NCBI GenBank assembly: GCA_937924685.1
Contig: CALEVN010000024.1
Location: 1-12,643, forward strand
Direction of reading: 5' to 3'
DNA from: an uncultured Candidatus Altimarinota bacterium
GTDB lineage: Bacteria; Patescibacteriota; Gracilibacteria; BD1-5; JAGOOR01
Length of the DNA: 12,643 bases
In this document: positions 8,072 through 12,643 of the stretch, piece after piece
How the letters are laid out: each line of letters opens with the position of its first letter
Position numbering within the stretch: the first letter of the stretch is position 1
Made by a program: the position numbers and the translations under genes
Notes under the pieces: model-generated
Told to the model about the DNA's origin: nothing
Seen by the model: the letters and a program-made list of their open reading frames with translations, nothing else
Databases searched by the model: none

Positions 8072-8731
8072 ATGGGCTTATCACTCTCCGAACATCAAAA
8101 GACGTTTCGCAGGTTAGCAACAACTCACATCAAAGAAAGTGGAGACAGGATAAAGGTATTAGCCGTGGCAGGACCAAATTGATCTTGAAAAACAACCCTC
8201 ATTAGAGCATTATTAAAAAGATTTCCTGATGAATTCACAGAAGTTGTACAAGTAGTCACCAGACCTTCACGAGCAGATGATCGTGCTCGACGCTTCGTTG
8301 CTGAAAAAGATTTTAGAAAGGAAAAAATAATAGTAGGATGAGTAGCTGGATTATACAACTATTGATATGCATTGTGCGATCTTTTAGCAGCTCTGAGGCA
8401 AAATAAAATACTGATTTTTGAAGGGATTTCTCGATGGGAGAAACTAAAAAATATTCTTGGATCTCAGAAAGTAAAATGAGTAATAGTTGGCGTTCTTCCT
8501 CCCGGAAAAGAAATAAAAGAAATGATTATAGAATTACGAAAAAGACTGATGTCCCGTACGACATTTTCTACATCTGATGTAGAGAAAAAACTCTCTGATG
8601 CAGAGCACCGTATAATACCTGAAGTACTTAAAAAGGCACAAATCATCGTCAGAAGTTCTAATTATGAAACCAAAAATGACGTAGACAATATAACAAAAAA
8701 CTGTATCGGTTTACTGCAAGAAAAATGATAA
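8072..8731 (+). CDS. Guanylate kinase-like P-loop NMP kinase
   Basis: A 219-residue cytoplasmic protein with the guanylate-kinase fold, expected to phosphorylate a nucleoside monophosphate (GMP by family) with ATP. Walker A GPNGSGKTT is at residues 34-42. The GMP-binding-type TRPSR motif (63-67) follows, then an N-Y-G-Y element and hydrophobic NKILIFEGI matching the family order. The length fits. Six TGA codons sit at glycines, including both inner P-loop glycines (37, 39), N-Y-G-Y and the last residue; a standard reading destroys the protein. ATG at 8072 follows an AAGG sequence and gives about 25 residues before the first strand. It lies just after the tRNA-Asn terminator and ends TGA-TAA, 2 bases from the convergent ATP-grasp gene. 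Substrate specificity is inferred: P-loop Asn at 36 and the family spacing differ somewhat from textbook Gmk. Confidence 0.82.
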
Positions 8732-8733
8732 TT

Positions 8734-10059
8734 TTATTGAATATCAATCACTACTTCGGAGAGAGCTCTCTCAAGAGTCTGAGAAGCCTCTTCTTGGCTT
8801 GTACGGCTCGCAGCCACAATCCATCAGATTTCATCCAGAACACATCATCTCGGAGGGAAATCACATTCCATACCTACTTCAGCGAAAAACAAATACTCGA
8901 GAATATTATCAGTATTTTTTGGTCATTGGAGGTTTCGTAAGATGCCTTTCTTTGTTGTGAACAAATCAGCCGTCTTCATGTAGGGGTAGAGACCGGATTT
9001 TTGTGGTACATGTTGCTGTGAAAGAGGGAGACCGAAGGCGAGCTCCATGTTCGCGAGAATAAGGTCATAATTATCTTGTCCAAGAGGAAAGACAAAGTTC
9101 TCTCCTCATCCCATACGAAAATTGATTTCAATCAGAGTAAATGAAAAACCATGCTCATCATGTCTCACACGAAACTCGACATGCAAACAAGCAGTCTGGA
9201 TATCACAAGCAAGGTCGAGAATATTCTGAGTATAAGCAATAATCTCCTGTTGTTCTGTTTCATCGATACATTGACAGGTTTGAGAACCATTTTCGAGAAA
9301 TCCTGGCTGTATCGGAACAAAATTTTCGACAAAACCAGACCATACTATTTTCCCCCCTAATACAACGAGATTGAGATCGATATCTATTCCCTCAAAATAT
9401 GGCTCAAGCGTAATAGAAGAAAGTCCATATTTTTTGATAAAAATTTCTAGCTCCTCTGGAGTATAAACCACCTGAATCAATGATTTTCCGACACTTTCTA
9501 CGCCTTTGAGAATAAGTGGGAAATGTGCGCGAGAAGTAGTATCAGAGCTTACACATGGTATCGAAACAACATGCGAACAGTACTGTTGAAGCTTTTCACG
9601 ATGGAGAAAGAGCCATTCACGCAGAGATTGTTTATTTTTGAGTTGAGCCAAGATATCGGGTCAGATTCCTGGGGTGCCGAGAAATCGAGCAATCTGAGCC
9701 GTCAAAACTACACTTTTATCAGCAAAAGTCCACACACCATCAAAAGTAACATTATTTTCCTTCATGTAGCTCAAAATCGATTGAATACGTATATCAGATA
9801 TTGGATGTTCTGGGTCTACAAGAGGAGAAAAAGAATCTTCACAATAGATCGTGTCATCCACAAATTCCTGAGACCATGCAGGTTTCACATCCAATACGAT
9901 AATTCGACCGATGCCTATATGTCGAAGTCGTTTCATGACGAGATATTTCAATGCCGGTCCTGTATTCACGAGCAGGATGGTTTTGGTTTTTAATTGTTCT
10001 CTATATTCAGCTGACGGTAATGTAGAATCCCAGAGGGTAGTATCAAAATGAGCGAGCAA
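8734..10059 (-). CDS. ATP-grasp domain ligase
   Basis: A 441-residue cytoplasmic enzyme of the ATP-grasp superfamily, which joins a carboxylate to an amine or similar group through an acyl-phosphate. The N-terminal Rossmann-like part is KTILLVNTGPALKYLVMKRL (residues 26-45). ATP-binding strands include FPLILKG (180-186) and LEPYFEGIDIDLNLVV (218-233). The metal-binding segment HVEFRV (293-298) leads to LIEINFRMGGGEN (309-321), the E-x-N signature. Five TGA-Gly codons occur, at residues 133 and 318 and three near the C-terminus; the middle Gly of M-G-G-G is one. The exact substrate is unknown; carboxylate-amine ligases like carnosine synthase are the nearest shape. The start is uncertain: TTG at 10059 is the first usable codon after an in-frame TAA, while an ATG at 10081 is in another phase. 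An AAGGAG lies farther upstream. Confidence 0.85.
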
Positions 10060-10082
10060 TCAAGAGGTTAGCCACAGACATT

Positions 10083-10869
10083 ATGCAGAAAAAAATAAAA
10101 AATCCAATTCTCCTTAAAATCGTTACAGAAAAGAAAAAAGAAGAACTTGATTTCAAAAAAATTTGGCTATAGTGCACTGATATTGCATTTTATGCACCTT
10201 CCAGATCATACAGATCTCCCATCACCACCAGCACTATACTCACCATGGCAACCATCTGAGTCCGATATACGGCCAGAAGTCGCGAGCTATCTCATGACAC
10301 TCGCAAATGCTATTCGAGATGAGCTAAAATGATATGCCGATAACGATGAAGAAGCGATAGAAAATGCAAAAACAAAACAACGAAGGCTCGTCAATAGCAT
10401 CTGAGAACCGGAAATAACAGAACACGAACTCGAAAAATTCTTGAGCACACTTGAGGATAACTCAATACTGAAAGAAACTATTCGAATGCTCTACGGCAAT
10501 AGACGAGAACTCATCGAATCTATAAGGAGGTACCGAGCAGAAGTCGATGCGCTCATGACCAGTTGAGATCCAGAGCTAGAGAGATTTCTCTCAATAGCAT
10601 GTATGGAAAAGGATTGGAAGACAGATATCAGTTCTCCTGAGCTGCAAGCGAAGATGGCTAAAGCGAGAAGTAATACAGGTCTGATAGTGGGACCAGAGAG
10701 TCTCTATCCTATAGATAATATTTTCGTAATTACCCCACACTCCCCTCCATCTCTAGAGCTATGAGAGCATTGAGTTCTGCTGCATACTCCAGAGGAAGCT
10801 CCTTTACCACTGGTGAAATGAAACCGTTTATGATCATCGCTTTGGCAGCTTCTTCGGAGATTCATCTAG
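10083..10869 (+). CDS. Unrecognised protein, broken near its 5' end by an A7 frameshift
   Basis: The ATG at 10083 opens a frame (MQKKIKNPILLKIVTEKKKE) that stops at TAG 10170-10172. A longer frame, one base over, begins around 10147 and continues with FGYSALILHFMHLPDHTDLP. Dropping one A from the A7 run at 10155-10161 joins them into about 261 residues. The middle is mostly charged helix (DELKGYADNDEEAIENAK, HELEKFLSTLEDNSILKE, NRRELIESIRRYRAEVDAL), probably coiled. TGA occurs at K-G-Y, I-G-E, S-G-D and four times later. I do not recognise the family. The frame has no TAA or TAG until TAG at 10867-10869, putting its last 140 bases antisense to the 3' end of sufB, so the true end may be earlier. 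It is divergent from the ATP-grasp gene with only 23 bases between starts. Confidence 0.5.
10155..10161 (+). repeat. A7 tract at a frame break
   Basis: Seven A in the context TTTCAAAAAAATTTGG. Six would keep the 10083 ATG in frame with the long downstream reading frame; seven leads to TAG within four codons. It is the same kind of event, one extra A, as at 1811-1818. Confidence 0.55.
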
Positions 10870-12145
10870 ATCGGAGATAGTACATCTGTTCCTCGCTGAT
10901 TTTTCCAGCGCTCGCTTCATGTGCACAAATAGAAGAAGAATTTCGGACTCGAATATCTGGAATAGTATCATTTTTTGACAGTGAATCGAGGATAAGCGCA
11001 TCACAGTCTATACGACTGACGCTGTTATGGGCTCCTGGTTGGATATCGAGAAGTCCACGATAGGTAGAGAGTCCACCACCTTTTGAGAGAGATTTCATGA
11101 TAACATTCGAAGAAGTATCCTCTCCGATATGAATAACCTTCGCTCCCCCGTCGACTTCCATACCAGCATTAGCAAAAGCAACTCAGAGATGATCACACGA
11201 CGATTTTCGCCCCTGGAGAATCGTACACGGATAGAGCATGGTCACTCCACTACCAAAGTTGCCCCCCACCCATTCCATATATCCTTCCTCTTGGACGACG
11301 GCACGCTTGGTATTGAGATTGTAGGTATCGATAGACCAGTTTTCGACGGATGTATAGCGCATCTTCGCCTTCTTGCCGACGAAGATTTCGACCATACCCG
11401 CATGGAGGCTCGGTGTATTGTATTTCGGTGCTGAGCATCCCTCGATATAGTGTGCTGTCGCCTCATCTTCGATGATCATAAGTGTATGTTCGAATTGTCC
11501 TCCTGACTTCACATTCATACGGAAATATGCTTGGAGCGGCTCCCCTATTTCGACCCCTTTTGGCACATAGAGAAATGTCCCCCCAGACCAGACCGCACCA
11601 TGCAATGCTGCGAAGATATGATCATTTGCAGGAATCAGCTTCATGAAGTATTTTTGGACCAGTTCAGCGTGTTCATTGACCGCTATGGACATATCCTCAA
11701 AAATGACTCACTTATCTCGTAATTCTTGTTTGAGATTATGATACACCACTTCACTGTCATACTGAGCTCCGACACCGGCCAGCATTGTCCGCTCTGCCTC
11801 AGGAATACCAAGCCGTTCAAAGGTGTTTTTGATAGTCTCAGGTACATCATCCCAAGTCTGTGCATTTTTTACACCCTCTGGGCGAGCATAGTAGCATATC
11901 TTTGAGAGATCAAGTTGCGAGAGATTTGGCCCCCATTTCGGCATCGCTTTTTCCAGAAATACTTTCAGACTTGCGAGACGCTTTTCGAGCATCCATTCCG
12001 GTTCTTTATTCTGTTCCCATATCTTTCGCACGACTGATTCACTCACACCATATTCAAATTCATTGGAGTATGCGGCATCATCATGCCCATCAAAGAGAGC
12101 ACGAGACACCTCACCGAGTGTTTGAATATGGTCGTTATTTGACAT
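10730..12145 (-). CDS. sufB: Fe-S cluster assembly scaffold SufB
   Basis: A complete 471-residue SufB, the scaffold that with SufC (ATPase) and SufD builds iron-sulfur clusters in the cytoplasm. Family landmarks in order are EPEWMLEKRLASLKVFLEK, then YARPEGVKNAQTWDDVPE, then FAALHGAVWSGGTFLYVPKG, then FEHTLMIIEDEATAHYIEGC, the CAHEASAGKISEEQMYYL segment with conserved His-Glu, and the ending LPLEYAAELNALIALEMEGS. Length fits the family. Three TGA-Gly codons (D-K-G-V-I-F, H-L-G-V-A-F, R-S-R-G-I-S) are all at conserved glycines; 37 others are GGN. ATG at 12145 gives the usual N-terminus. Stop is TAA. No sufC or sufD is next to it here, unlike the usual cluster, though the upstream side is a doubtful contig edge. 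Confidence 0.96.
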
Positions 12146-12155
12146 TTATTGTAAT

Positions 12156-12184
12156 AGTATAGAATCTATCGTTAGTATATATAA
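12156..12184 (-). promoter_or_regulatory. Possible sufB promoter
   Basis: On the minus strand TATACT (12161-12156) is a good -10 box. The hexamer 17 bases upstream (TTATAT, 12184-12179) is only a weak -35. The leader to the ATG would be very short, about 4-5 bases, consistent with a near-leaderless message and the absence of a Shine-Dalgarno. Confidence 0.35.
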
Positions 12185-12192
12185 TTTTATTT

Positions 12193-12631
12193 TTATGCCA
12201 GAATTAGATGAACATAGTAGACCAGAATGGTCACAACTTGATGAACCAGTACATAATACAACCATCCAGCATCAACTGATGCTGGATGAGGCCTAAGTCC
12301 ATAGCAAGATTGATTAAATGCCATAGGTGTTGCGATCTGTGCCAAAGCACCAACCGTACCGCGTGCCGATATAATTAAGTCCCCAATATTCAAAATTTTG
12401 GTGCTGCTATTTTCAAGACCTTGCTGTGTAATACTTTTTTCAGCACGCTCAACAAACCTATTCTGATTATTGAAATCAGCCACACTTAACCAAGGTATAT
12501 CACCATCCCAGTAATCAGCATTATTCGTATTCGGAGTACCTCCACTCACAATTTCAACAACACTCGAAAGCTTTACAATAGGCCACTGGCTTTTAATATC
12601 CACTTGCTTAGTTCTACTAAATGAAATAGAT
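12193..12631 (-). CDS. Type I restriction specificity subunit HsdS, fragment of one target-recognition domain
   Basis: Type I restriction-modification DNA-recognition subunit, seen only in part. QVDIKSQWPIVKL leads into EIVSGGTPNTNNADYWDGD, IPWLSVADFN, LIISARGTVGALAQ and FNQSCYGLRP, the standard order of an HsdS target-recognition domain. The frame is open past 12603 to the contig edge, and the preceding residues resemble the conserved helix tail between two recognition domains. So this is probably the second domain rather than a start at GTG 12603. At the other end it stops soon after WLYYVL (V-H-L-I-L-A, TAA 12193), short of a full domain. About ten glycines are all GGN, with no TGA. It may be a truncated gene or, as likely, sequence from another organism joined here. 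Confidence 0.75.
12263..12288. repeat. Perfect 12-bp inverted repeat with 2-base spacer
   Basis: CATCCAGCATCA (12263-12274) and TGATGCTGGATG (12277-12288) are exact reverse complements separated by AC. The stem is GC-richer than its surroundings and lies inside the HsdS frame (H-P-A-S-V-D-A-G-W). No T run follows on either strand, so it is not a standard terminator. It could be a fold-back site at a chimeric junction or chance. Confidence 0.7.
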
Positions 12632-12643
12632 AGATCGGAAGAG
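12632..12643 (+). other. Residual Illumina adapter sequence at contig end
   Basis: The last 12 bases, AGATCGGAAGAG, match the first 12 bases of the standard Illumina TruSeq adapter exactly. They should be treated as non-genomic, so the right edge of the window is an assembly artefact and the bases just before it are less trustworthy. Confidence 0.9.

Noticed and set aside
8759..8772. 14-bp palindrome GAGAGAGCTCTCTC
   Set aside because: It lies inside the ATP-grasp coding region as an alternating-purine run, has no loop or T tract, and has no context suggesting a site.
8725..8940. Plus-strand frame after the kinase
   Set aside because: It is antisense to the C-terminal part of the ATP-grasp gene, which is continuous under code 25 down to 8734.
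11129..12162. Several plus-strand frames opposite sufB
   Set aside because: They are shadows of a strongly conserved gene on the minus strand and show no domain features.
1..12643. CRISPR arrays, insertion sequences, rRNA genes or a tRNA-Gly(UCA)
   Set aside because: I looked for regularly spaced repeats, transposase motifs, rRNA signatures and a UCA-anticodon tRNA and found none; only tRNA-Gln and tRNA-Asn are present.

Overview
This window comes from a bacterium that reads UGA as glycine (genetic code 25), so the likely source is Candidatus Absconditabacteria (SR1) or Candidatus Gracilibacteria (BD1-5); I cannot tell which. Nearly every recognisable gene is interrupted by in-frame TGA at a position where its family has glycine. 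The clearest case is the P-loop of the kinase at 8072-8731, where both lysine-flanking glycines of GPNGSGKTT are TGA. No gene needs TGA as a stop, and almost all end in TAA. All coordinates and lengths below use code 25.

Layout. 3-698 (+) is the C-terminal part of a large serine recombinase. 731-7466 (-) is a polymorphic-toxin operon. It holds a secreted SpvB/FG-GAP/Rhs giant of about 1,890 codons, a C-terminal toxin tip (1568-1810) shifted by one base at an A8 tract, a putative immunity gene made of two related half-repeats (1148-1555), and an unrecognised small gene that starts directly at the previous stop (731-1147). 7705-7957 is a divergent tRNA-Gln(UUG)/tRNA-Asn(GUU) pair with clear promoters and terminators. 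8072-8731 (+) is a guanylate-kinase-like P-loop protein. It converges, with a 2-nt gap, on an ATP-grasp ligase (8734-10059, -). 10083-10869 (+) is an unrecognised gene broken by an A7 frameshift; its end runs antisense into sufB. 10730-12145 (-) is a complete sufB. From about 12193 to the end is a fragment of a type I restriction specificity subunit (HsdS). It has no UGA-glycine codons, contains a perfect 12-bp inverted repeat and ends in 12 bases identical to the start of the Illumina adapter, so this edge is probably artefactual or chimeric.

How it fits together. The Rhs protein has an N-terminal signal peptide, an SpvB-like segment, six FG-GAP-like repeats, YD repeats, the conserved Rhs core and a D-P-T-G motif of the kind associated with autoproteolysis. 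It looks like a Sec-exported toxin casing, which suits a lineage known for living on or preying upon other bacteria. Its toxin payload is currently out of frame, and the homopolymer could act as an on/off switch. UGA-glycine is rare in the Rhs casing (4 codons over about 1,813 residues) but makes up most glycine codons in the linker and toxin tip (15 of 25), which suggests the two parts have different histories. The tRNA, kinase, ATP-grasp and sufB genes look like ordinary chromosomal genes.
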